Source: Salinisphaeraceae bacterium (GTDB lineage: Bacteria; Pseudomonadota; Gammaproteobacteria; Nevskiales; Salinisphaeraceae). Taken from it: a stretch of 54,039 nucleotides of DNA. The stretch is taken from NCBI GenBank assembly GCA_002683405.1, contig NYTH01000008.1:1-54039 (forward strand). Direction: 5' to 3'. Both the position numbers and the translations under genes were made by a program. Positions 31,297 to 41,951 of the stretch are shown piece by piece. Numbering within the stretch: the first letter of the stretch is position 1; every line of letters starts with the position of its first letter. The notes beneath the pieces were generated by a model. It was not told the origin of the DNA. It saw nothing but the letters and a program-made list of their open reading frames with translations, and ran no database searches.

Positions 31297-34086
31297 ATGA
31301 GGTCAACGCGACGACAAGGAGTGCCGGCGATAAGGCGTGCAAACCGGTATTGGCTCACGATCACGCTGCTGCTGTGCTGCGGTGCGTTGAGCGCGCAGGT
31401 CTCGGATCGCGGCGGCGCCGGCTTCGAGGATTTCTCCGCGCTCTCCCAGTCGGACCTGACGAGTGAAATTCGCCGGGTGGAAACGTCGCTGCCGACGGTC
31501 ACCGACGGTACGCGACGCTTTCAACTGCAGCGCCGCATAGCCGATCTGCAGCTCGAACTGGCCACGCGCGTGGATCGACCCTACGACCATGCCCGGGCGG
31601 CGCTGACAATCTACAACCGCCAGCTGAGCTTCCGGACCTTCCCGGCGCAGGAAGCCGAGTTGCTGTATCGCAGCGCCTACGCCGCTGAACTGGCGGGTGA
31701 CTTTTCGGCCGGTATCGTCGCGTTGACGCGATTGATCGCCAATTATCCCAACGCCGAACTTGTGCCCGAGGCATATTTCCGGCGCGCCGAGATGCGTTTC
31801 GTGACGGGCAGTTATGGCCCCGCGGAAGGCGACTACGGGTATCTCGTGCCGCTGGGGCGCGACACCGCGTTCTTCATTGAATCACTTTACAAGCGCGGCT
31901 GGAGCCGCTACCGCCAGCGCGACTATCGCGGCGCGCTGCAGGATCAGGCCCGGGTGGTGGCCGAAGTGCTGGGTCGCACGGCGGTCACGCCACGAGGACG
32001 ATTCGACTTTTCCAGGCTGAGCCTGGCGCAGAAGTCGATCGTGGAGGACGCGATCCGCAACATCGTGCTTGATCTGGCGGCCCTGGGCGATCGCTACTCG
32101 GTGGCGCGCTTCGTCAGCGATGCCGAACTGGCTGCCTACGACTACGCGCTGTCGCGCCGACTGATGGCGTACTGGCGGGAGATCGGGCGGCCGGATATCG
32201 CGGCGCTGGAGGCCGGCCAGTTCGTCGAGCGAAATCCGACACATCCGTCCTCGGACGAGTTGCGGCTGGTGATGATCGAATCGCTGGAGCAGACCGGCCA
32301 GCCAGCGCAGGTCATTCCGGCCAAGAAGGCGTTCGTGAAGCGCTATGGGCTGGAAAACAGTGCCTGGCAGGATCAGCCGTCGATGCAGCAGCCCGCGCAG
32401 CGCGAGCGCATCGAGGCCTATGCCCGCGAGATCACGCAGTGGGAACATGCCCAGGCGCAGCGTACCGGGCAGCCAGCAGCCTACGACGAGGCCGCCCGCT
32501 GGTACGAGCATTACCTGACGCTGTTTCCGCAAACCACCTTTGGTCGCCGGGTGCCGCTGCTGATGGGCGACCTGCTGCTGGAGTCAGGCCGAGCCGATGC
32601 CGCCGCCCGGAGTTATCAGCGCGCCGCCTACGACACGCCGGACAACCCCGAGGCCGCGGAGGCCGCGCTGGCCGGGGTGCTGGCCCTGCGCAAGGCGGCG
32701 GGCAGCGGTTTTGCCAGCGATGCCGGTGTTGAGGCGGCGTCGATACGGTTCGCCTCGCAGTTCCCGGACCATCCGCAGGCGACCGCCGTACTGGCCAATC
32801 TGGCGGAGGCGCGCTATGACGCCCGTGATCTGGAGGCCGCCGGCGCCATGGCGGATCGGGTCCTGGCGCACCAGCCGCCGGCATCACCGGCCGTGCGCCG
32901 CAGCGCGCTGCAGATTCAGGCCGCCGCCGCCAGTCAGACCGGCCAGTATGCCCAGGCCGAGGCGGCGCTGCGGCAACGCCTGGCGCTGGCCTCGCCGGAG
33001 GAGTCGGCCCTGTGGCGCGAACATCTGGCCAGAGCCATTTATCGCCAGGGGGAAGCCCAGCTGCAGGCCGGCGAGCCGGCCGCCGCCGGCCAGACCTTTC
33101 TGCGCCTGGTCGAGGAAATGCCCGCCCAGGGCGAGGCCGCCAGTCGGATACGGGCGACGGCCATGTACGATGCGGCGAACGCATTCGGTCAGGCCGGGCA
33201 GAGCGAGCTGAGCCTGAGCATTCTGGAGCGTTTTCGCAGCGCCTATCCCCAGCATCCCCGGGCGCAGGACGCCAACAACCAGCTGGCCACCGGCTATCTG
33301 GATAGCGGCAATAACGAGCGAGCGCTCGAGGAATTGCGGCGTTTGCTGAACCAGCCCGGGGTCGATGCGCGCACGCGCCGCGACGCCACGCTGGAAATAG
33401 GCCGTCTGCAGGTCGAGACCGGGCAGTACGAAGCGGCATCCCGCACCTACAAGGATTTCTATTATCGGGGCGACCCGTCACCGGAAGAGGCGCTGGAGCT
33501 GCAGGGCCGACTGATCAACCTCTACGTGCGCAGCGGCGACAAGGAGAAGGCGGACTACTGGCGCGAGCAGATTATCCAGACCGATCGTCAGAACAGCACG
33601 CCCACCAGCCGAACGCTGGCAGCCGAGGCCGCGCTGTCGCTCGCCGATGACGCCCGGCTGCGCTACGAAGACATCACGCTGACGGTGCCGCTGCAGCGGT
33701 CCCTGGCGGCCAAACGCGCCGCGTTCCAGACGGCGCTTGAGGCCTATGCCCGCGCGGATGATTACGGTATTGCCAGCGTATCGACGGCCGCCGCCTTTCA
33801 CACCGCCAGTCTGTATCTGGAACTCCATGACGCGCTGGTCCAGGCGCCTCGGCCGGCCGGCATGACGGAAGAGCAGGCGCTGGAGTACGAGCAGGCGATC
33901 AATGCGCGCGCGCTGCCTTTCCGCAGCGACGGTGTCGACATTCTGCAGGCGAATCTGCAGCGGGCCGATCGCGTGGCGGCAGACGATCCCTGGATTGCGC
34001 AGTCACGCGAGCGTCTGCGCGCGCTTGAGCCGGCACAATTTTCGCGTACCGAGCGGCTCGGTGACGCCGTAATCCGCAGGCCCTAG
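31297..34086 (+). CDS. Large exported TPR protein
   Basis: This protein of about 929 residues begins with a basic stretch and a hydrophobic signal segment (RYWLTITLLLCCGALSA, cleaved before QVSDRGG), so it acts in the periplasm. The mature protein is almost wholly alpha-helical and built from tetratricopeptide-type repeats (for example YDHARAALTIYNRQLSF, ALTRLIANYPNAELVPEAYF, AARSYQRAAYDTPDNPEAAE, ALEELRRLLNQPGVDARTRR). Size and context resemble AglT/gliding-type TPR proteins found next to TonB-like energisers, but no ExbBD genes are seen here. The start is uncertain: ATG 31297 is preferred over GTG 31282. A TPR lipoprotein follows after 2 bp, so the two are surely co-transcribed and probably form an envelope complex. 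Confidence 0.85.
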   Translation: MRSTRRQGVPAIRRANRYWLTITLLLCCGALSAQVSDRGGAGFEDFSALSQSDLTSEIRRVETSLPTVTDGTRRFQLQRRIADLQLELATRVDRPYDHARAALTIYNRQLSFRTFPAQEAELLYRSAYAAELAGDFSAGIVALTRLIANYPNAELVPEAYFRRAEMRFVTGSYGPAEGDYGYLVPLGRDTAFFIESLYKRGWSRYRQRDYRGALQDQARVVAEVLGRTAVTPRGRFDFSRLSLAQKSIVEDAIRNIVLDLAALGDRYSVARFVSDAELAAYDYALSRRLMAYWREIGRPDIAALEAGQFVERNPTHPSSDELRLVMIESLEQTGQPAQVIPAKKAFVKRYGLENSAWQDQPSMQQPAQRERIEAYAREITQWEHAQAQRTGQPAAYDEAARWYEHYLTLFPQTTFGRRVPLLMGDLLLESGRADAAARSYQRAAYDTPDNPEAAEAALAGVLALRKAAGSGFASDAGVEAASIRFASQFPDHPQATAVLANLAEARYDARDLEAAGAMADRVLAHQPPASPAVRRSALQIQAAAASQTGQYAQAEAALRQRLALASPEESALWREHLARAIYRQGEAQLQAGEPAAAGQTFLRLVEEMPAQGEAASRIRATAMYDAANAFGQAGQSELSLSILERFRSAYPQHPRAQDANNQLATGYLDSGNNERALEELRRLLNQPGVDARTRRDATLEIGRLQVETGQYEAASRTYKDFYYRGDPSPEEALELQGRLINLYVRSGDKEKADYWREQIIQTDRQNSTPTSRTLAAEAALSLADDARLRYEDITLTVPLQRSLAAKRAAFQTALEAYARADDYGIASVSTAAAFHTASLYLELHDALVQAPRPAGMTEEQALEYEQAINARALPFRSDGVDILQANLQRADRVAADDPWIAQSRERLRALEPAQFSRTERLGDAVIRRP

Positions 34087-34088
34087 GC

Positions 34089-34805
34089 ATGAACTCGATT
34101 CGACATCATCTCGCCGGATGCCTCGCGGCGGCGCTGCTGGCCGGTTGCGGCGGCTCGACAGCTACGAAACCGACGCCCGCGCCTCAAACTGTGTCGGACC
34201 CGCAGGTCGCGCCGGCCGAACCGACTGGCGCCTCCGAAATCCCGCGCGCCGCAGGCGTGAAGGATGCCGATGTCGCGACCCGCAGCGATGCCGGCGGAGA
34301 GGCTGGCCCGGCACCGGCGGAAGACGTCCCGGCCGGACAATTGACCGAGGCGGACCGCGCGCGCTTTCTCGAGGGCGTCGACGCGCTGGATGCCGGCAAC
34401 TTCGTGCGGGCCGAGACCCTGTTTGCCGCCCTGTCGGAACGCTATCCGACGCGTGCTTCGGTCTGGGCCAATCTCGGCACCGCGCGCATGGGCGGCGGCG
34501 AGGACAACGCGGCGCTGAGCGCCTACCAACGGGCCGTGGGCCTGGATGCGGCGCTAGCCGCCGTGCACGGGCGTCTGGGCATTCTGCATGCCCGTCGCGG
34601 TGAGGCGGACAAGGCGCGCCAGGCCTACGAAGCCGCGCTGGAGGCCGATCCGCGCCGCGCGCTCGTGCATCTGAATCTTGGCATTCTGTTCGAGCGTGAT
34701 CTGGGTCAGCCCCGACAGGCGCTGACTCATTACCGTGAATTCATGGATTTATCCAGCACGAACGACCCGCAGGTACAGGCATGGATCGATCAGCTTTCGC
34801 AGTAA
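34089..34805 (+). CDS. TPR lipoprotein
   Basis: This 238-residue protein has a lipoprotein signal with lipobox LLAGC (cysteine at residue 19), so it is anchored in a membrane. After a low-complexity Ala/Pro linker (about 22-80) come three to four TPR units: LEGVDALDAGNFVRAETLFA, ASVWANLGTARMGGGEDNAA, AVHGRLGILHARRGEADKAR and ALVHLNLGILFERDLGQPRQ. It starts 2 bp after the large TPR gene and its end overlaps the next small gene by 25 bp, which points to a translationally coupled operon. The likely role is a partner or assembly factor for the large TPR protein. Confidence 0.88.
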   Translation: MNSIRHHLAGCLAAALLAGCGGSTATKPTPAPQTVSDPQVAPAEPTGASEIPRAAGVKDADVATRSDAGGEAGPAPAEDVPAGQLTEADRARFLEGVDALDAGNFVRAETLFAALSERYPTRASVWANLGTARMGGGEDNAALSAYQRAVGLDAALAAVHGRLGILHARRGEADKARQAYEAALEADPRRALVHLNLGILFERDLGQPRQALTHYREFMDLSSTNDPQVQAWIDQLSQ

Positions 34806-35056
34806 TACTTCTCGTCGGTGCCGCGGTATCCGGCACGGCGTATGCCCAGTTGCCTACGCCGCAGCCCGTTTATCCGGATCTCGCGCCCACCGAACTGCCC
34901 AAGGGCCTCACGATTCTGCCGTGGCGGCTGGGTATCTCCAGTGATTACGACGGCCGGTCCGGCAGCAGCCCGGCTCAGCCGGGACAGCAACCGGCTGGCC
35001 GACCCGCCGGTGCCGCGTCGGAACCCGCTCGCGATAGAGAGTCGGCCCGCCCCTGA
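34781..35056 (+). CDS. Small secreted proline-rich protein of unknown function
   Basis: This 91-residue protein starts inside the 3' end of the TPR lipoprotein gene (25-bp overlap). It has a signal peptide (MDRSAFAVILLVGAAVSGTAYA, cleaved before QLPTPQPV). The mature part is short and rich in Pro, Ala and Gly, with PTELPKGLTILPWRLGIS as the most hydrophobic section and a disordered C-terminal tail. No family is recognised. The overlap and common direction make it the third gene of the TPR operon. The bidirectional terminator at 35230-35261 lies downstream. Confidence 0.65.
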   Translation: MDRSAFAVILLVGAAVSGTAYAQLPTPQPVYPDLAPTELPKGLTILPWRLGISSDYDGRSGSSPAQPGQQPAGRPAGAASEPARDRESARP

Positions 35057-35229
35057 GATCGGTCGGCCGCACGGCGGTCTGCCATTACGGAGCGACCGCT
35101 GACAGGCTTTCGCGCTGGCTACAGCGCGGCGACCCCTATACACGGATGATCAGGCCTGGCTCGTAGCCACGGGCAGCGGCTCACCGCGCCCTGCGGATGA
35201 GAAAGCCGCTGGACAGCCACCTGCAACCC

Positions 35230-35261
35230 AAAAAAAACCCGGGCCGAAGCCCGGGTCTTTT
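35230..35261. terminator. Bidirectional terminator between the TPR operon and the 35275 repeat protein
   Basis: ACCCGGGC (35237-35244) pairs perfectly with GCCCGGGT (35249-35256) around loop CGAA. A7 or more on the left serves the minus-strand gene, and CTTTT on the right serves the plus-strand operon. Confidence 0.85.
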
Positions 35262-35274
35262 AGTGGTACGCCGA

Positions 35275-36267
35275 TCAGGGCGTGGGCAGCGTCGGCAGAT
35301 TGGCGGGATCGAGCAGGCCGATCAGGTCGGGCAGGCCATCCGCACCCGGGAGAGCCGGCAGCTCACCAGCGCCCGGCAGGTTGGCCGGGTCGATCAGGCC
35401 GATCAGGTCCGGTGCGCCATCTTCACCGGGAATGAGAATACCGACCAGGTCGGGCAGACCATCCGCGCCCGGCAGGGCCGGCAGTTCGCCCGCACCCGGC
35501 AGATTGGCCGGATCAAGTAGGCCGATCAGATCGGGCAGGCCGTCCGCACCCGGCAGGGTCGGCAGGTCGCCGGCGCCGGGCAGGTTGGCGGGATCAAGCA
35601 GACCGATCAGATCCGGCGCGCCGCCTTCACCAGGAATGAGAATGCCAAACAGGTCGGGCAGGCCGTCGGCGCCCGGCAGGGTCGGCAGTTCGCCAGCACC
35701 TGGCAGATTGGCCGGGTCGAGCAGGCCGATGATGTCGGGCAGGCCGTCGGCGCCCGGCAGGGTCGGCAGTTCGCCAGCACCTGGGAGATTGGACGGGTCA
35801 AGCAGGCCGATCAGGTCGGGCAGACCGTCCGCGCCAGGCAGAGCCGGCAGGCCGGGCACGCCCGGTGCGTCGCCATCGCCACCCGGAAGGCCGGGCAGGG
35901 CGTCCAGGCCCGGCAGGCCGGGGAAGTTGCCGGAGCCGATGAGTGCGTTCAGCACGCCGTCCTCACCGATCACGCCCGGGTCGATAATGAACGTCAGTCC
36001 GTCGGCCACGCCGCCGGGATCAGCGCCCGTCAGTCCGTGCAGCACGGCATTCAGGCCGGCGCCGGTACGACCGCGCACCACGCCGGTATCCGAACCCGCC
36101 AGACCATCGATCAGCGGGGCCGGGTTGGCGGTTGTCAGGGTCGTGGTCAGACCCTGAACCGGGCCCTGCGGGCCGGTGACGAGGTCGACGAAGGAATTCT
36201 GTGCCAGGGCGGGGCCGCTGGCCAGCAGACCGGCGGCCAGGCCACCGTACGCAAATTGCTTGATCAT
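35275..36267 (-). CDS. Secreted Gly/Pro/Asp/Leu-rich tandem-repeat protein
   Basis: This 330-residue protein starts at ATG 36267 (MIKQFAYGGLAAGLLASGPA, signal peptide cleaved after ALA before QNSF). Residues about 20-125 form a unique N-terminal region (GPVQGLTTTLTTANPAPLID). From about residue 130 to the end there are six tandem copies of a unit of the type LPGADGLPDLIGLLDPANLP. Four are about 27 residues, and two carry a 14-residue extension containing ILIPGEGGAPD or ILIPGEDGAPD. The order short-short-long-short-long-short gives a 68-residue higher-order repeat. There are no cysteines and virtually no basic residues, so the mature protein is very acidic. A calcium-binding or surface-adhesive solenoid is plausible but unproven. 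The longer frame to 36363 has no signal sequence at its start. Confidence 0.8.
   Translation of the reverse strand: MIKQFAYGGLAAGLLASGPALAQNSFVDLVTGPQGPVQGLTTTLTTANPAPLIDGLAGSDTGVVRGRTGAGLNAVLHGLTGADPGGVADGLTFIIDPGVIGEDGVLNALIGSGNFPGLPGLDALPGLPGGDGDAPGVPGLPALPGADGLPDLIGLLDPSNLPGAGELPTLPGADGLPDIIGLLDPANLPGAGELPTLPGADGLPDLFGILIPGEGGAPDLIGLLDPANLPGAGDLPTLPGADGLPDLIGLLDPANLPGAGELPALPGADGLPDLVGILIPGEDGAPDLIGLIDPANLPGAGELPALPGADGLPDLIGLLDPANLPTLPTP
35281..35890. repeat. In-frame tandem DNA repeats inside the 35275 gene
   Basis: Units of 81 bp (27 codons) and 123 bp (41 codons) alternate and are close to identical at the DNA level. This implies recent expansion by recombination or slippage, and copy number may vary between strains or be mis-assembled. 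Confidence 0.85.
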
Positions 36268-36400
36268 CGGGACAGATCTCCAGTAATTGAAAATGGGCTT
36301 CGAAAAAGTCCTGCCTATGATATCGGCAATGCAGGCGTATAGACCATATAGGCTATGCATCATTCAGCCGCCGTTCGTCTGAAAAAGGCCGCCTTGCATT

Positions 36401-36430
36401 AAAAAACCGCCGGCTCCGAGGAGCCGGCGG
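36401..36430 (-). terminator. Rho-independent terminator of the OmpA-family gene
   Basis: CCGCCGGCTC (36407-36416) pairs perfectly with GAGCCGGCGG (36421-36430) around a 4-nt loop. On the minus strand six T residues follow. It is about 40 bp past the OmpA-family stop. Confidence 0.88.
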
Positions 36431-36466
36431 CTGATAAAGGGCCCGCCGGAGGCGGGCAGTCATTTC

Positions 36467-38035
36467 TTATTGTCGACCGATCACGCGGAACTCGGTACGG
36501 CGGTTGGCCGCACGGCCTTCCGGATTATCCGCACCGCTCGGCGTGGTGTTCGGCTCGATGGGCTGCGATTCGCCGTAGCCACGGGCCCGCAGGCGACTGG
36601 CGTCGATGCCGGCCGTAATCAGGTAGGCCATGGCCGCCTCGGCACGCCGCTGCGAGAGGTCCTGATTGTAGGAATCAGAGCCCTTCGAGTCGGTGTGACC
36701 GGCCAGTTCCACCACGAATCCCGGAGAGTCGCGCAGCGTCTGAGCAACCTGATCGAGAATCCGTTCGGCGTTCGCGGTCAGCGTCGCCTTGTTGAACTCG
36801 TAGTTCACGCCGCGAAGAATCTGCTTCTGACCCACGGCACACCCGTCGGACGTGACCGGCACGCCGGCAGGCGTATCGGGACACTTGTCCTGGTCATCGG
36901 GTACGCCGTCGCCGTCCGCATCCACGACCAGCGGACAACCGTCCGCGTTGACCTGGACACCGGCCGGGGTATTCGGACACTTGTCCTTGTAGTCCGGTAC
37001 GCCGTCACCGTCGGAGTCGATCGGGCAGCCCGTATCGTCCACGGCAACGCCGGCCGGCGTGTTGGGACACTGGTCACGATCATCCGGCACGCCGTCTGCG
37101 TCGGCATCCAGCGGACAGCCGTCTGCACCCACCGTCACGCCGGCCGGAGTGTTCGGGCACTTGTCCAGATTGTCGAGCACGCCGTCACCGTCTGAATCCA
37201 GCGGGCAGCCGTCGACATCGACGGGCGCGCCCTCCGGGGTGTTGGGGCACTTGTCCTTGTAGTCGGGCACGCCATCGCCGTCGGCGTCAGCGCGGCCGGT
37301 GGGCGCGAAGACCCAGCGCAGCGACAACATGGCGGCCTGCTGCTCGTACTCTGAATCGACGTCAAGGTTCTGGCCGTTGAAGTCGCCGGAGTACGTGGGG
37401 TCGTCGGTCGCGAAGTACCGGTAGCCCAGATCCGCAGTCAGCCGGTCGGTGATGTCGAAGGCGATACCCGCACCAGCCTGGTAGGCAAATACGGTATCGT
37501 CATCCAGATTGAATCCATCGATCAGGTCGGCTTCAAGTTGCGCTGCACCGACCCCGACACCGATATATGGGTGAAAGCGACCGTGTGCGTTGAAGTCGTA
37601 CCAGCTGTTGAGCATGAGCGCCGCGGCCTCGACCTGGCCGTCCATATCCTCGAAGTCATTCTCGGAATAACGACCCTCCAGTTCGAGGCGCCATCCGCGC
37701 TCCCACTGGTGACCAATGGTGAAATTGCCCAGCCAACCGTCATCGGTTTCGGTTCCAAACCGCGCATCCTGGCCGGGCGTTAAGCTAGCCGGGCTGCCCG
37801 GCATACCCGGTGTCGGGAAAAGCGTAATAATGCCGGGAAGTTCCAGGAAGCTCCCGCCGCCCGTACCCGGTGTTCCGGGGTCGAAATCGGGGTCGGTCTC
37901 CAGCGCGTTATCCATGTCTTCCAGGAAACTGGCGCCGCCACCACCGCCGATATACCAACCTGGCGTTCCTGCGCCAGCCGAAAACGCCGCAACAGCGAGT
38001 ACGCCTGCGGCTGCAGTCAAATGCCTGAACTTCAT
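36467..38035 (-). CDS. OmpA-family protein with thrombospondin type 3 repeats
   Basis: This 522-residue outer-membrane protein starts at ATG 38035 with AGGGAGAAGGA upstream. After a signal peptide (MKFRHLTAAAGVLAVAAFSA) comes an N-terminal beta-barrel of eight-strand type (about 24-245), with aromatic-ended strands such as YIGVGVGAAQLEADL and YEQQAAMLSLRWVF. Residues about 247-400 hold five thrombospondin type 3 calcium-binding repeats (DADGDGVPDYKDKC, DSDGDGVLDNLDKC and variants), each with paired cysteines (KCPNTP, DGCPL). The C-terminal OmpA domain (YEFNKATLTANAERIL, LAGHTDSKGSDSYNQDLSQR, RRTEFRV) binds peptidoglycan. It links the outer membrane to the cell wall through a calcium-stiffened spacer. 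The frame extends to 38113, but the start at 38035 fits the signal peptide. Confidence 0.93.
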   Translation of the reverse strand: MKFRHLTAAAGVLAVAAFSAGAGTPGWYIGGGGGASFLEDMDNALETDPDFDPGTPGTGGGSFLELPGIITLFPTPGMPGSPASLTPGQDARFGTETDDGWLGNFTIGHQWERGWRLELEGRYSENDFEDMDGQVEAAALMLNSWYDFNAHGRFHPYIGVGVGAAQLEADLIDGFNLDDDTVFAYQAGAGIAFDITDRLTADLGYRYFATDDPTYSGDFNGQNLDVDSEYEQQAAMLSLRWVFAPTGRADADGDGVPDYKDKCPNTPEGAPVDVDGCPLDSDGDGVLDNLDKCPNTPAGVTVGADGCPLDADADGVPDDRDQCPNTPAGVAVDDTGCPIDSDGDGVPDYKDKCPNTPAGVQVNADGCPLVVDADGDGVPDDQDKCPDTPAGVPVTSDGCAVGQKQILRGVNYEFNKATLTANAERILDQVAQTLRDSPGFVVELAGHTDSKGSDSYNQDLSQRRAEAAMAYLITAGIDASRLRARGYGESQPIEPNTTPSGADNPEGRAANRRTEFRVIGRQ

Positions 38036-38084
38036 TCCTTCTCCCTTGCCGGGTTTCCCCGGGTTTGCTGACCCAATAGCGCGA

Positions 38085-38113
38085 ATAGTCTGCCGCGCGC
38101 CGATTGGAGTCAA
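38085..38113 (-). promoter_or_regulatory. Candidate sigma-70 promoter of the OmpA-family gene
   Basis: On the minus strand TTGACT (38113-38108) is separated by 17 bp from GACTAT (38090-38085). The -35 matches five of six consensus bases; the -10 is weaker. It is 50 bp before the start codon. Confidence 0.4.
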
Positions 38114-38140
38114 GGACTTACGGGGTTTTCCCCAAAAATT

Positions 38141-39802
<1,662 letters not shown>

Positions 39803-39902
39803 TGCTTGATCCAGGCGGTTGGATTGAATCTGCCGGGCAGTGCCGGGCGCGAAGGCGCGCAAGTCTAAAGCATTGCGCCGGGCGGCTGGTACGGCGCGGC
39901 GC

Positions 39903-41951
39903 TCAGCCGTCTTTCGGGTAAAGCAGGCAGCGCGCGCTGTGGGTGTCCGAGAAGTGTCGCGCGTCGGGATAGCTGCGCCGGCAGGCGTCCATGACCTGCG
40001 GGCAGCGGGGCGCGAAATGACAGCCGGCTGGCGGATGCGACGGGGAGGGCAGGTCGCCCTTCAGCCGGATGATCTCGCGCCGGTCTTCCTCGCGAATGCT
40101 GGGCGTGGCGGACAGGAGCGCTTGCGTGTAGGGGTGCCTGGGGTTGTCGAGAATTTCATCGGCACGCCCCTGCTCGACAATCCGGCCCAGATACATCACG
40201 GCCACCTCGTGCGCCATGTAGGCCACCACGGCCATGTTGTGGGTGATGAACAGATAGCTCAGCCCGAGTTCGCGCTGCAGGCGCTGCATGAGGTTGAGGA
40301 CCTGCGCCTGGACGGACACGTCAAGCGCGCTGGTGGGCTCGTCACAGATGATCACTTTCGGGTCCACGGCCAGCGCGCGGGCGATGCAGATGCGCTGGCG
40401 CTGACCCCCCGAGAATTCGTGCGGGTAGCGATCCAGCGCGGCCCGCGTCATGCCGACTTGTTCGAGCAGCTCGGCGGCGCGCTGGCGGCGCTTTTCGGCG
40501 TTGCCGCCCAGCCCCTGCGCCTGCATGCCCTCGGCAATGATGTCGCCCACCATCAGCCTCGGATTCATTGAGGAGAACGGGTCCTGGAAGATCATCTGCA
40601 GGTCGGACCGGCTGCGCTTGAGCTGCGCGCGCGGCGCGTCGGTCAGGTTGCTGCCGCCCAGTTGAATGCGGCCCTCGGTGGGGCGGATGAGCTGCGCGGC
40701 GGCGCGGCCCAGGGTGGTCTTGCCGCAGCCGGATTCGCCCACCAGCGCCAGCGTTTGGCCGGGGGTGATGTCCAGCGAGACTCCGTCCACCGCATAGACG
40801 TGGCCGACGGTGCGCTTGAATACGCCTTTCTGGATGGGGAAGTGCACCCGGATGCCTTTAAGCGACAGCGCCGCCGGACCGGCGTCGGCCGGGGCGGGCG
40901 AGTCCGTGATCGCGTTGCCGGCGTCCGGCGTTTCTTCCAGCGCATCGTCTGGAGGCGGGTGGTCGGGGTAGTCCGGGTCGTACAGATGGCACAGCACGCC
41001 GGTCTGCGCGTCGCCCTGCCAGGCCGGTGGCCGGGCGCGGCAGTCCGACCAGGCGTGCCGGCATCGATCGGCGAAATGGCAGGCGGGCAGGGTCTGCGTG
41101 AGGGGCGGCACCGTGCCCGGAATGACGGACAGATCGCCGCCGCGCCGATCCGGGCCGGGCAGGGAGCGAAACAGCGCGCGGGTGTAGGGATGGCGCGGCC
41201 GCGAGAACAATTCGTCGCGTGGGGCGAGCTCCACGATGCGCCCGGCATACATGACCGCCACCCGGTCCGCCACATCCGCCACCACCGCCAGGTCATGGGT
41301 GATCAGCAGCATGGCCATACCCCGCTCGCGCTGGATACGCGCCAGCAGGTCGAGAATCTGCGCCTGGATCGTGACGTCGAGGGCGGTCGTGGGCTCGTCC
41401 GCAATCAGCACCTCCGGCTCGCCGGCCAGGGCAATGGCAATGACCACGCGCTGCTTCAGGCCGCCGGACAGCTGATGCGGATATTCCTGCCAGCGTCGCG
41501 CCGGGTCGGGCATGCCGACTTCGTTGAGCAGGTCGATACCGGCCTGACGTATTACGGCGCCGTCCAGGCCACGATGCAGCCGCAGCACTTCCGCGATCTG
41601 TTCGCCGACGCTCAGCACCGGATTCAGCGCCGACATCGGCTCCTGGAAAATCATGCCGATGCGTTTGCCGCGAATACGGCGCAACGCCACCTCGGGCAGG
41701 CCAAGCAGATCGACCTGCGCGTCACCCTGGCCGAGCAGGATGCGCCCGCCCGCGTGAATGCCGGCCGGTTGCGGCACCAGCCGCATGAGCGACAGCGCCG
41801 TCATCGACTTCCCGCAGCCGGATTCGCCCAGCAGCGCCACGGTTTCGCCGGCCCGCAGGTTCAGGCTGATGCCGTCCACCGCGCGCAGACGTCCGTCCGG
41901 CGTTTTAAGGTGGGTGCGCAGATCCTCCACGCTCAGCACGGGCGAACGCAT
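39903..41951 (-). CDS. Peptide ABC transporter ATP-binding protein, two ATPases fused (YejF-type)
   Basis: This 682-residue protein has two complete ABC ATPase domains in tandem, as in YejF and other fused Dpp/Opp-type ATPases. The first has [35 protein letters not shown] and [21 protein letters not shown] linker carries the oligopeptide transporter C-terminal signature with cysteines ([14 protein letters not shown]). The second has [37 protein letters not shown] and [20 protein letters not shown], and ends with another oligopeptide signature ([15 protein letters not shown]). It is translationally coupled to the permease upstream by a 1-base TGATG overlap. It powers the transporter encoded by the next two genes. 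Confidence 0.94.
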   Translation of the reverse strand: MRSPVLSVEDLRTHLKTPDGRLRAVDGISLNLRAGETVALLGESGCGKSMTALSLMRLVPQPAGIHAGGRILLGQGDAQVDLLGLPEVALRRIRGKRIGMIFQEPMSALNPVLSVGEQIAEVLRLHRGLDGAVIRQAGIDLLNEVGMPDPARRWQEYPHQLSGGLKQRVVIAIALAGEPEVLIADEPTTALDVTIQAQILDLLARIQRERGMAMLLITHDLAVVADVADRVAVMYAGRIVELAPRDELFSRPRHPYTRALFRSLPGPDRRGGDLSVIPGTVPPLTQTLPACHFADRCRHAWSDCRARPPAWQGDAQTGVLCHLYDPDYPDHPPPDDALEETPDAGNAITDSPAPADAGPAALSLKGIRVHFPIQKGVFKRTVGHVYAVDGVSLDITPGQTLALVGESGCGKTTLGRAAAQLIRPTEGRIQLGGSNLTDAPRAQLKRSRSDLQMIFQDPFSSMNPRLMVGDIIAEGMQAQGLGGNAEKRRQRAAELLEQVGMTRAALDRYPHEFSGGQRQRICIARALAVDPKVIICDEPTSALDVSVQAQVLNLMQRLQRELGLSYLFITHNMAVVAYMAHEVAVMYLGRIVEQGRADEILDNPRHPYTQALLSATPSIREEDRREIIRLKGDLPSPSHPPAGCHFAPRCPQVMDACRRSYPDARHFSDTHSARCLLYPKDG

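Noticed and set aside
35281-35890. Regular repeats considered as a CRISPR array
   Set aside because: The repeats are contiguous, in frame, 81 or 123 bp long, and encode a repetitive protein with a signal peptide; there are no unique spacers and no cas genes.
38112-38140. GGGGTTTTCCCC hairpin after ettA considered as a terminator
   Set aside because: On the transcribed strand the T-run precedes the hairpin rather than following it, and the stem has only four pairs.
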